Below are positions 1 through 8,219 of a DNA stretch of 23,117 nt, piece by piece. A model generated the notes under the pieces. That model did not search any database, had not been told where the DNA came from, and saw only the letters and a list, made by a program, of their open reading frames with translations. Both the position numbers and the translations under genes were made by a program. The stretch is from Bordetella parapertussis (lineage in GTDB: Bacteria; Pseudomonadota; Gammaproteobacteria; Burkholderiales; Burkholderiaceae_B). Within the stretch, counting starts at the first letter, position 1. Each line of letters begins with the position of its first letter. The stretch is taken from assembly GCA_945868195.1 (NCBI GenBank), contig CAMBLP010000018.1, positions 1 through 23,117 of the forward strand. The letters are read 5' to 3'.

Positions 1-113
1 TAGAACTCGCGGGCGCGCAACTCTGTCAACAGACCAGTTTTTTCGATTGTGCGCTTGAAGCGACGCAGTGCGGCTTCGAAGGGCTCGTTTTCTTTCAGAC
101 GAACGATAGGCAT
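1..113 (-). CDS. rpsU: 30S ribosomal protein S21 (partial, 3' end cut by window edge)
   Basis: The reverse strand from the ATG at 113-111 reads [20 protein letters not shown] followed by [17 protein letters not shown], the conserved N-terminal half of S21. About 37 of the usual roughly 70 residues are visible; the rest lies beyond position 1. S21 is a small basic protein of the 30S subunit that sits near the anti-Shine-Dalgarno end of 16S rRNA and helps initiation. It follows the phosphoribosyltransferase gene after a 66-base gap that carries its own likely promoter. The leader just before the ATG is U/A-rich and has no purine-rich Shine-Dalgarno match, which is unusual for a highly expressed ribosomal protein. 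The identification is firm. Confidence 0.96.
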   Translation of the reverse strand, partial: MPIVRLKENEPFEAALRRFKRTIEKTGLLTELRAREF

Positions 114-162
114 AGGATGCGTGACGTAAAAATAAAACAGTTAAACAACAAGATAGCCTTAA

Positions 163-171
163 ATCATAGCA
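163..171 (-). promoter_or_regulatory. Extended -10 promoter for rpsU
   Basis: On the minus strand the bases read TGCTATGAT, an extended -10 (TGn plus a hexamer one base off TATAAT). It lies about 50 bases before the rpsU start, so the transcript would have a leader of roughly 40 nt. No convincing -35 is seen at 16-18 bases upstream, which an extended -10 can tolerate. The element resembles those before rpsP and ndk in this window. Confidence 0.5.
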
Positions 172-179
172 TAAATACG

Positions 180-718
180 CTATTTTGGATGATTCTTAGC
201 GGTTTTTTCTAGCAAATCTTGGGCTGACATGCCGTCATAGATCTCAAAAGGCTGATGAATCCAGGGATTCGTGGTCAATTTTTCAACATAAAAATCAGGC
301 TTGATGCTTGAGCACGTTTTGTACCAAATCACCGCGGTGTTGACAGCCTCAATGCTGGGATAAGTCCGTAAAAGATGCTGACAAACACCTTGGAGCGTGT
401 TGCCCGTGTCGACTAAATCATCGACCACCAACACGCGTCCTTTGAGGGTACCTTGGGTCATACTGATGAACGGGGCGATTTCTAACTCACCCTGAGTATG
501 ACCCTGATCTTCGCGATAACTACTCGTCACCAAAATCGCAAGAGGCAGATCGAATACGCGTGAAACAACATCACCCACCCTCAAGCCACCCCTGGCTAAG
601 CACAAGATCTGATCAAACTGCAAACCAGACTGATACACCAAGACGACCAAACGCTCTATCAACTGATGGTAACTTTCCCAATCCACCCTGACATCTTGAG
701 GCACCCCTTGCACAGACA

Positions 719-719
<1 letters not shown>
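180..719 (-). CDS. Phosphoribosyltransferase (purine-type, PRTase family)
   Basis: A 179-residue type I phosphoribosyltransferase. The PRPP-binding signature VLVVDDLVDTGNTL lies near residues 96-109, with the two acidic residues that contact the ribose hydroxyls and the TGNT loop for the 5' phosphate. An earlier CLARGGLRVGD stretch (about 40-50) fits the pyrophosphate-binding loop. Such proteins transfer phosphoribose from PRPP to a base, usually hypoxanthine, guanine or xanthine in this subgroup, or act on an unknown substrate; the sequence alone does not decide which. The start ATG shares one base with the purA stop (TAATG), which suggests translational coupling and supports a purine-salvage role next to AMP synthesis. 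Family assignment is secure, substrate is inferred. Confidence 0.88.
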
Positions 720-2023
<1,304 letters not shown>

Positions 2024-2096
2024 TCAAACCAATCAGTTTCGGAATAAATATCTCCAAGCACGCAGAGGGCCAAGAAAGCCAACGTCGCACCGAAGC

Positions 2097-3260
2097 CTAA
2101 AGAACCTGCTGAACCAACCAACGACCATCGCGCCAGACAAGCTCACGATCAAAAACAAACTCATCGTGCGTGGCAGCCTCGCCAGGAAAAACCTGAACAA
2201 CGATATTGCCACTCTGACGCAGGTCCTTCATCGCCTCACGCAGACCAGAACCCTGTCCTGAAGGCGCACGAATGGCCGGTGCTGGCAACGCAGGCAACAA
2301 GCCCGATACCAACTTACGTAGATCCAGACTAAATCCCGTCGCAGGTCGCGCACGACCGAACGCCCTGCTGACATCGTCATAGCGACCACCCTGCACAATC
2401 GCATCATGCCAGCCCTCGGCGTAGACAGAGAACGTGACACCAGTGTGATAGCCATACGTGCCTACGTCCGCCAAATCCACACCCACTGAAACATCATCCA
2501 GCGCGGCAAGCAAATGCTCAAGGGTATCCAGAGACTGCGTGACACCGGGAATAGAAGGCAACGTCTTGCGCGCACGCGCGATGACAGAGGCATCTCCATA
2601 AAGCTGGGGTAAAGCACACAAGGCTTGAACTGTTGACGCCTGAAGTGCGTCGGGTCCTTCTTCTAGCAAGCGCAAGCCTGGCATGTCCTTTTCCCGCAAC
2701 AACGCCATAATTTCATCGGCACGGCGCTGCGCTCGCGGCTCGCTTTCAAGCAAGCTTCGTACTAAGCCGGCATGGCATAAATCCAGGCGTACCGCTTGAA
2801 CGCCCGCTAATCTCGTGCTTTCAAGTGCTAAGCGAATAATTTCTAGGTCGGCCTCAACGCCAGCATGGCCATAAATCTCAGCACCGATTTGCAACAACTC
2901 CCGACTCGCCAATAAGCCCGCAGGACGAGCATGCAACACGGGGCCGCAGTAACAGAGACGCGTCACACCCGCACGATTGAGCAAGTGCGCATCAATACGT
3001 GTCACCTGTGGGGTCATGTCAGCACGAATCCCTAAGGTGCGCCCAGACAATTGGTCCACAAGCTTACTGGTGCGCAAACTCAAGTCGCTTCCGGTTCCGG
3101 GCAGCAACGAATCGATGTACTCGACCAATGGCGGGGCAACCAACTCGAATCCATAAGTACGGAATAAGTCGAGTAAGTGCCTGCGCAGGTCTTCTATACG
3201 GCGCGCCTCGGCTGGCAACATATCTGCCAAACTTTCTGGCAACAACCAATTGCCTTTCAT
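2097..3260 (-). CDS. hisZ: ATP phosphoribosyltransferase regulatory subunit HisZ
   Basis: A 387-residue protein related to the catalytic core of histidyl-tRNA synthetase but without the anticodon-binding domain. That is the hallmark of HisZ, the regulatory partner of the short form of HisG in the first step of histidine synthesis. Recognisable pieces are [20 protein letters not shown] at the N-terminus, the [20 protein letters not shown] region with [15 protein letters not shown] after it (remnant of class II motif 2), and [21 protein letters not shown] (motif 3-like). I chose the ATG at 3260: the frame also opens from a TTG at 3296, but the 12 extra residues do not fit the family N-terminus. 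Its presence implies a short HisG elsewhere in the genome. The upstream gap holds a terminator and a promoter-like element. Confidence 0.95.
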   Translation of the reverse strand: MKGNWLLPESLADMLPAEARRIEDLRRHLLDLFRTYGFELVAPPLVEYIDSLLPGTGSDLSLRTSKLVDQLSGRTLGIRADMTPQVTRIDAHLLNRAGVTRLCYCGPVLHARPAGLLASRELLQIGAEIYGHAGVEADLEIIRLALESTRLAGVQAVRLDLCHAGLVRSLLESEPRAQRRADEIMALLREKDMPGLRLLEEGPDALQASTVQALCALPQLYGDASVIARARKTLPSIPGVTQSLDTLEHLLAALDDVSVGVDLADVGTYGYHTGVTFSVYAEGWHDAIVQGGRYDDVSRAFGRARPATGFSLDLRKLVSGLLPALPAPAIRAPSGQGSGLREAMKDLRQSGNIVVQVFPGEAATHDEFVFDRELVWRDGRWLVQQVL

Positions 3261-3349
3261 GATCGCAGGAAAATAAAAAAGGGTTAAGTTCGACAAGAAC
3301 TAATCACGACCGCTCGGAATGTAAAAGCGCACAAAACGAACAGCCAAAC

Positions 3350-3384
3350 AAAAAGCGGCTTGGGGCGTAAGCCCGGCAAGCCGC
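3350..3384 (-). terminator. Intrinsic terminator between hflC and hisZ
   Basis: On the minus strand GCGGCTTG (3384-3377) pairs perfectly with CAAGCCGC (3362-3355), with a nested GGGC/GCCC pair in the loop, followed directly by TTTTT (3354-3350). This is a textbook rho-independent terminator. It would end hflKC transcripts, but it also lies about 20 bases downstream of the start point predicted for the promoter at 3412-3439, so it could instead act on a short leader ahead of hisZ. Confidence 0.85.
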
Positions 3385-3411
3385 CAGAACAATCGATAAA
3401 GCTTACAACAC

Positions 3412-3439
3412 ATTATACAGATTATCTGATTAATGTAAG
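3412..3439 (-). promoter_or_regulatory. Candidate sigma-70 promoter with a palindrome in its spacer
   Basis: On the minus strand CTTACA (3439-3434, four of six matches to TTGACA) and a perfect TATAAT (3417-3412) are separated by 16 bases. The spacer holds the palindrome CAGATAATCTG (3428-3418), directly abutting the -10, where a repressor could bind. The predicted start is near 3405. The first gene downstream is hisZ, but the terminator at 3384-3350 intervenes. The element is seen in the sequence; activity is inferred. Confidence 0.5.
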
Positions 3440-3441
3440 GC

Positions 3442-3469
3442 TCTGAACGAGGGTGATTTCTCGCTCAGA
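3442..3469 (-). repeat. Inverted repeat just after hflC
   Basis: On the minus strand TCTGAGCGAG (3469-3460) and CTCGTTCAGA (3451-3442) form a ten-pair stem with one G-U pair and an eight-base loop, 14 bases past the hflC stop. No U-tract follows, so it is not a simple intrinsic terminator. It could stabilise the 3' end of the hflKC mRNA or be part of a regulatory site next to the -35 at 3439. Confidence 0.5.
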
Positions 3470-3482
3470 ATCCGTATAAAAA

Positions 3483-4358
3483 CTATCTTTTGCCCTGAGC
3501 GTTCTTGAGATACTTAAAGAACTCAGAGCTTGGGTCGACCACAAGTACATCACCAGGCTTGCCAAAGGCAGCACGATACCCCTCTAAGCTCTTGTAAAAG
3601 CTATAGAAAGGCAAGTCAGCGCCATAAGCCTTGGCATACAAACCAGCTGCTTCGGCTTCGCCTTCACCCATGATCGCTTCTGCGCGTCCATAGGCCTTGG
3701 CGAGGATTTGCTCCCGCTCACGATCTGCCTCAGCTCGGATCCGTTCACCCTCTGCAGCGCCAATCGAGCGAAGCTCATTCGCAACACGAACGCGTTCAGA
3801 TTCCATTCGGCGGTAGACCGACTCGGAAATCTCAGGGGCGAACTCAATGCGTTTGAGACGCACATCAACGATTTTGACTCCCAAGGGTTCGGCACGTTTT
3901 GCGACATTATTGAGCACTTCGGTCATGATCACATCGCGTTCAAGGGAGACGACGTCTTTGACCGTACGGATGTTGACCGAGGCATTCAGCGCATCCCTGA
4001 TCTGGGCCTGCAAACGCTCTCGAGCAGCACGTTCGTTCCCACCAAAGGTCACGTAATACAAACGTGGGTCAACAATTCGCCACTTGACGAACGAATCGAT
4101 CAACAGGTTCTTCTTTTCAGAAGTCTGTATGCGTTCGGCTTCTTGCAAATCGATCGTCAGCAAACGCTTGTCCAAGGTCACCACATTTTGAAATGGCGGT
4201 GGCAGTTTGAAATACAAGCCCGGCTCGGAGACGATTTTCTTGACTTCACCCAGCGCAAAAACCAACGCATAGTCACGCTCGCGCACAATAAACACGGAGG
4301 AGGAAAGTACCACCGCGCCAATGAACAAGGCGATCAACAGGGGAAATAATCTTTTCAT
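3483..4358 (-). CDS. hflC: HflC, SPFH-family membrane protease regulator
   Basis: A 291-residue protein with an N-terminal membrane segment (about residues 5-25) and then an SPFH/prohibitin domain (FIVRERDYALVFALGEVKK, LPPPFQNVVTLDKRLLTIDL, KNLLIDSFVKWRI). An alanine- and glutamate-rich helical stretch follows around residues 185-240. HflC with HflK forms a large periplasm-facing complex around the FtsH protease in the inner membrane and limits its access to substrates. The ATG at 4358 has a good AGAGGA Shine-Dalgarno and sits 16 bases after the hflK stop. It is the last gene of the hfq-hflX-hflK-hflC unit, followed by an inverted repeat and a terminator. Confidence 0.97.
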   Translation of the reverse strand: MKRLFPLLIALFIGAVVLSSSVFIVRERDYALVFALGEVKKIVSEPGLYFKLPPPFQNVVTLDKRLLTIDLQEAERIQTSEKKNLLIDSFVKWRIVDPRLYYVTFGGNERAARERLQAQIRDALNASVNIRTVKDVVSLERDVIMTEVLNNVAKRAEPLGVKIVDVRLKRIEFAPEISESVYRRMESERVRVANELRSIGAAEGERIRAEADREREQILAKAYGRAEAIMGEGEAEAAGLYAKAYGADLPFYSFYKSLEGYRAAFGKPGDVLVVDPSSEFFKYLKNAQGKR

Positions 4359-4374
4359 GATTGTGTCCTCTGTG

Positions 4375-5655
4375 TTACCGACTGCCGCGATCGCGCGTCA
4401 GTGTGTTGATGGGCCCTGGTGCAGCAGGCCGTGTGACTGGCGAAGGCTGCGTTAAGGGATTGGGAGCGTTGGTCTGAACAGGTGTGTTTGCCATGGGATT
4501 GATACGCTGAGCACCTTGAGCGGCTTGCTGCGTAATTTTGTCCAGTGGCAAATACAACATATTGTTCGAGCCAGAGGTATCGACCAGAATCTTGCTTGCG
4601 TTGGAATACATTTGTTGCATTGTCTCAAGATACATACGTTCGCGCAGAACTTCCGGAGCCTTTCGATACTCGCCAAGCACACTCGTGAAGCGAGCGGCAT
4701 CACCCACGGCATTGCCGACTACGCGGGCACGATAGCCTTCGGCTTGCTCAAGCATCCGGGAGGACTGACCCGCCGCGAGAGGCACGATTTGGTTGCGATA
4801 GGCTTGACCTTCATTGATCTGGCGCTCACGATCCTGACCTGCTTTGACCGCATCATCAAAGGCGGCCTGAACAGGCTCAGGCGGCTGCACGTTTTGAATC
4901 GCAACGCTGCTGACCTGAACTCCAGTCTGGTAGCGGTCGAGGATCTGTTGCATTTGCTTTTGAACCTCGGCGGCCACCGCAGTCCGGCCCTCGTACAGGA
5001 CAAAGTCCATTGAACGCGTACCCACCACCTCTCTCATCGCCGACTGAGACGCCTGGCGAACCGACTCGTCTGGATCCTTGGTCTTGAATAGATAGTCCGG
5101 TGCACCGTCCGCACGCAGTCGGTACTGCACGACGAACTGAACATCCACGATATTTTCATCGTCTGTCAACATCAAGGACTCTGGCAAAACGCGATTGCGC
5201 GCATTTCCACGAAAACCCACTTCGAACGTACGCAACTGAGACAAATTGACCATCTCATGCGTTTGGATCGGAGCAGGTATTCTCCACTGAAAGCCAGCCT
5301 GTGCCGTGTTTTTGTATTTACCAAACTGAGTAATCACAGCCACCTGGCCTTCTTGGACAATAAAGAAACCACTTGCCAACCAAAGAACCACTGCAGCAGC
5401 AACGATCACGCCGAGTCCGATTTTCGACTGACGTGGTGTAGGTCCGCCCCCACCGAGAGGACCGTCATTTTTACCACCGCCTCGTTTGCCCCCAAACAAG
5501 CCGCCGAGACGATTATTGAAATCACGCCAGACCTGATCTAAATCAGGTGGACCGTTTCCTTGGGGAGGACGGCGAGGTGGTTCGTTGCCACCACCGCCCT
5601 GACCACGACCCCAGCCGGGATCATTGAGGTTGAATATTTTCGTAAGAAATCGCAT
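4375..5655 (-). CDS. hflK: HflK, SPFH-family membrane protease regulator
   Basis: About 426 residues. The N-terminus MRFLTKIFNLNDPGWGRGQ leads into a Gly/Pro-rich cytoplasmic tail (about 14-75), one transmembrane segment (about 79-98) and the SPFH domain starting FIVQEGQVAVITQFGKY. The C-terminus is Pro/Asn/Thr-rich. HflK partners HflC in the FtsH-regulating complex. I chose the ATG at 5655 because the FNLNDPGWGRG start is typical; the frame extends 13 residues further to 5694 without family support. This start lies inside the end of hflX, giving a 35-base overlap in a different frame and likely translational coupling. Confidence 0.95.
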   Translation of the reverse strand: MRFLTKIFNLNDPGWGRGQGGGGNEPPRRPPQGNGPPDLDQVWRDFNNRLGGLFGGKRGGGKNDGPLGGGGPTPRQSKIGLGVIVAAAVVLWLASGFFIVQEGQVAVITQFGKYKNTAQAGFQWRIPAPIQTHEMVNLSQLRTFEVGFRGNARNRVLPESLMLTDDENIVDVQFVVQYRLRADGAPDYLFKTKDPDESVRQASQSAMREVVGTRSMDFVLYEGRTAVAAEVQKQMQQILDRYQTGVQVSSVAIQNVQPPEPVQAAFDDAVKAGQDRERQINEGQAYRNQIVPLAAGQSSRMLEQAEGYRARVVGNAVGDAARFTSVLGEYRKAPEVLRERMYLETMQQMYSNASKILVDTSGSNNMLYLPLDKITQQAAQGAQRINPMANTPVQTNAPNPLTQPSPVTRPAAPGPINTLTRDRGSR

Positions 5656-6727
5656 TGTTTTCCGAGGTAGTAGCAAACTGACTAATCGCATCACGCAAAC
5701 CGCTCAAGCCAGAGCGCTTTTGAGCACTTAAAAAAACTCGACAAATCGTACCATGTTCGTCCAGTTCAACACGAGATTCCAGTCCAGCAAGGTCGGTTTT
5801 GTTGTAAACCAGAATGCAGGGAATATCTGCCGCACCGATATCTAATAAAACTTTATTCACCTCTGCGATTTGCTCGTCGCGCTGAGGGCTCGCTGCATCC
5901 ACAACATGCAGCAGTAAATCTGCTTGTGTGGCTTCTTCGAGCGTGGCGCGAAAAGCAGCAATCAGCGTAGGAGGCAAGTCTCGGATGAAACCCACAGTAT
6001 CTGAAAGGGTAATCTGCCCTGCCCCTTCGATCCACAAGCGACGTGTCGTCGTGTCCAATGTCGCGAAAAGCTGGTCCGCGGCATACGCGCCCGCACGGGT
6101 CATCGCATTAAATAGGGTTGATTTTCCGGCATTCGTATAGCCCACCAGCGACACTGACAGCGTGGCGCCGCGCGCGCGCGCACGACGTTGCGTTGAACGT
6201 TGGCGTTGGGCGCGTTCCAAGCGTTCTCGCAACAGCTTGACTTTAGCGCCAATCATTCGGCGATCCATCTCAAGCTGTGACTCGCCAGGCCCACGCATAC
6301 CGATCCCGCCTCTTTGTCGCTCTAGGTGAGACCAAAGACGCGTCAGGCGTGTAGAAAGATGCTGTAACTGAGCAAGTTCAACTTGTAACTTACCCTCGTG
6401 ACTTTTGGCACGGAGTGCGAAGATATCCAGAATCAACGCCACGCGATCGACCACTCTCAAGTTGAGCTGCCGCTCGAGATTGCGCTGCTGCGCCGGGGAT
6501 AAGGGCTGATCAAAAAGCACCACCTCAGCCTCGGACGCCTCAGCAAGGAGTGCCGCCTCCTCGACCTTGCCCGAACCAATAAAATAGGCTGCGTCAGGAC
6601 GTTGACGGCGCGCAGTCAGCGTCGCCACCAAATTAGCACCCGCTCCCTTGGCTAAGAGCGCAAACTCTTCGGCATGGGCGACATGGTCAGGGGAGCCGAG
6701 ATCAACGCTGATGATTAACGCACGCAT
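5621..6727 (-). CDS. hflX: GTPase HflX (ribosome-associated)
   Basis: A 368-residue HflX. The N-terminal HflX domain (residues 1-140) is followed by the family signature GGIGMRGPGESQLEMDRR (about 140-157), a helical Arg-rich linker, and the GTPase domain: G1 GYTNAGKST (196-204), G3 DTVG (243-246), G4 NKTD (309-312) and SAQ (334-336). HflX binds the 50S subunit and can split stalled or hibernating 70S ribosomes, notably after heat stress. The start lies 18 bases after the hfq stop, and the end overlaps hflK. The linker just before G1 is encoded by a 13-base alternating CG tract (6169-6181). Confidence 0.97.
   Translation of the reverse strand: MRALIISVDLGSPDHVAHAEEFALLAKGAGANLVATLTARRQRPDAAYFIGSGKVEEAALLAEASEAEVVLFDQPLSPAQQRNLERQLNLRVVDRVALILDIFALRAKSHEGKLQVELAQLQHLSTRLTRLWSHLERQRGGIGMRGPGESQLEMDRRMIGAKVKLLRERLERAQRQRSTQRRARARGATLSVSLVGYTNAGKSTLFNAMTRAGAYAADQLFATLDTTTRRLWIEGAGQITLSDTVGFIRDLPPTLIAAFRATLEEATQADLLLHVVDAASPQRDEQIAEVNKVLLDIGAADIPCILVYNKTDLAGLESRVELDEHGTICRVFLSAQKRSGLSGLRDAISQFATTSENNAISYENIQPQ
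6169..6181. repeat. Alternating CG tract inside hflX
   Basis: Thirteen bases of uninterrupted CG alternation (CGCGCGCGCGCGC) in a window that otherwise has mixed composition. It encodes the Arg/Ala linker of HflX just before the GTPase domain. Such tracts can slip in replication or adopt left-handed DNA; a two-base slip would break the hflX frame before the P-loop. Confidence 0.7.
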
Positions 6728-6745
6728 GCGTCAATCTCAGTCCGA

Positions 6746-6994
6746 TTATTCAGCCTCTGCTTCAGCTGAGGCATCAACGGGCAAGCTAACGGCGCGTGCA
6801 GGCACGACCGTCGAAATCGCGTGTTTATAGACCATCTGTGTCACAGTGTTGCGAAGCAACACGACATATTGGTCAAAGGACTCGACCTGGCCTTGAAGTT
6901 TAATCCCATTGACCAGATAAATAGACACTGGAATGTGCTCCTTACGCAGGGCGTTCAGGAAGGGGTCTTGCAAAGTTTGCCCTTTATTGCTCAT
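6746..6994 (-). CDS. hfq: RNA chaperone Hfq
   Basis: An 82-residue Hfq. The Sm1 region ([20 protein letters not shown], then [22 protein letters not shown]) and the Sm2 motif [16 protein letters not shown] are intact, including the YKH residues of the proximal U-binding pore. The lateral rim reads RKEH where E. coli has RRER, a form I associate with Burkholderiales. The C-terminal tail is short and acidic (ASAEAEAE). Hfq forms hexamers that pair small RNAs with mRNAs. A GGAG Shine-Dalgarno precedes the ATG at 6994. It opens the hfq-hflX-hflK-hflC unit. Its upstream gap (6995-7139) holds a strong hairpin terminator and no obvious promoter, so how hfq is transcribed is unclear. Confidence 0.98.
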   Translation of the reverse strand: MSNKGQTLQDPFLNALRKEHIPVSIYLVNGIKLQGQVESFDQYVVLLRNTVTQMVYKHAISTVVPARAVSLPVDASAEAEAE

Positions 6995-7035
6995 TGGCAG
7001 GCTCCATATGTTGTTGTTGACGAACCCACACCGTT

Positions 7036-7102
7036 AAAAATTTGCTGCGATGCGGCGCCAATGACCATACTGTACAGGGTTTCCCCGCATTGCGCTAGCA
7101 AA
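7036..7102 (-). terminator. Long-stem terminator between hisC and hfq
   Basis: On the minus strand TTTGCTAGCGCAATGCGG (7102-7085) pairs with CCGCATCGCAGCAAA (7055-7041): 15 base pairs in three blocks (6, 3 and 6), with only small bulges (A and CA) on the 5' arm. TTTTT follows at once (7040-7036). The loop is 29 bases and contains a smaller GGGG/CCC stem at its edge. It begins 37 bases after the hisC stop and ends 41 bases before the hfq ATG, so it should end the long ndk-to-hisC transcript. The plus strand lacks a U-tract, so it is directional. Confidence 0.75.
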
Positions 7103-7139
7103 TGAAACTTATAGTTACAAATGACTCAATTCCGAAGGC

Positions 7140-8213
7140 TTAACGCAGAATGGCTCGACAGGCATCGAGCAGTTTTTCACACTCTTGATCCGTACCAATC
7201 GTGATGCGCAAATACTGATTAATTCGAGGTGCTTTAAAGTGTCGAACAATGATGTTTTTGTCACGCAACGCGGCGGCGAAGGCAGCCCCATCTTTAGCAG
7301 GGTGTTTGGCAAAAATGAAATTCGCAGCAGAAGGCAACACATCGAATCCGAGCTTTTCCAAGCCGAAGGTCAACGCGCAACGAGACCGCACAACAGCATC
7401 GCGTGTTTGCTCAAAGTGCGCTTGGTCCTCGATCGCTGCGGTCGCCCCGGCAATCGCCAACCGATCCAGCGGATAAGAGTTAAAGCAATTCTTAACGCGG
7501 TCTAAACCCTGAATCAGATCAGGGTGGCCCATGGCATAGCCCACGCGGAGACCTGCGAGAGAGCGAGACTTGGAAAGCGTATGAACAACCAGCAAATTCG
7601 GATATTTTTTGATCAAACTGACCGCTGTTTCAGCGCCGAAATCGACATAAGCCTCATCGACGACCACGACGACCTCTTGGTTGGCCGAAACGATACGCTC
7701 TACTTCACCCAAGGCGTGTACCGCACCAGTTGGCGCATTTGGATTTGGAAAAATAATCCCTCCCACCCGACCAACAGGAGCGCCAGGCAGGTAGTCCTCA
7801 ACACGAATTTTCAACTGCTCATCTAAAGCAACAGTTCTATATTGAATCTCGTAAAGACCGCAGTAAACAGGGTAAAAGCTATAGGTAATGTCAGGAAATA
7901 CGACCGGGTGCTCATGCTTCAGAAGCGCATGAAACACATGTGCAAGCACCTCATCAGATCCATTGCCTACAAATATTTGATCCTCCAGCAAGCCATACCG
8001 ATGTGCAATTGCACGTCTTAGATCAAGTGCCGTCGGATCCGGGTACAAACGCAAACTATCGTTGGTGTTTGCCCGAATCGCCTCAATGACCTTGGGTGAA
8101 GGTCCATAAGGATGCTCATTGGTGTTGAGCTTAATCAAATTTTGAACGAGAGGCTGCTCACCCGGAACATAGGGATCGAGCTTAGCGACCAGATTATTCC
8201 AATAACGGCTCAT
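7140..8213 (-). CDS. hisC: Histidinol-phosphate aminotransferase
   Basis: A 357-residue PLP enzyme of fold type I, class II aminotransferases. Key parts are [15 protein letters not shown] near the N-terminus, [10 protein letters not shown] (82-90), [11 protein letters not shown] (153-163), [10 protein letters not shown] (185-193) and the PLP lysine in [16 protein letters not shown] (Lys215). A C-terminal Arg in LRITIG fits substrate carboxylate binding. It converts imidazole acetol phosphate to histidinol phosphate with glutamate as amino donor. It begins six bases after the der stop and is the last gene before the terminator at 7036-7102. A hisC placed between der and hfq, away from a his operon, suggests either a dispersed his pathway or a second aminotransferase paralog. 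Confidence 0.95.
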   Translation of the reverse strand: MSRYWNNLVAKLDPYVPGEQPLVQNLIKLNTNEHPYGPSPKVIEAIRANTNDSLRLYPDPTALDLRRAIAHRYGLLEDQIFVGNGSDEVLAHVFHALLKHEHPVVFPDITYSFYPVYCGLYEIQYRTVALDEQLKIRVEDYLPGAPVGRVGGIIFPNPNAPTGAVHALGEVERIVSANQEVVVVVDEAYVDFGAETAVSLIKKYPNLLVVHTLSKSRSLAGLRVGYAMGHPDLIQGLDRVKNCFNSYPLDRLAIAGATAAIEDQAHFEQTRDAVVRSRCALTFGLEKLGFDVLPSAANFIFAKHPAKDGAAFAAALRDKNIIVRHFKAPRINQYLRITIGTDQECEKLLDACRAILR

Positions 8214-8219
8214 GATAAA

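Noticed and set aside
3708..4349. Plus-strand open frame of 213 codons opposite hflC
   Set aside because: It lies fully antisense to a clear hflC, shows no recognisable motif, and has no supporting start signal; it is a shadow of hflC codon use.
4516..5013. Plus-strand open frame of 165 codons opposite hflK
   Set aside because: Shadow of the hflK coding frame with no independent evidence.
6932..6946. Hfq rim motif RKEH instead of RRER
   Set aside because: Appears to be the normal burkholderial form and not a local change.
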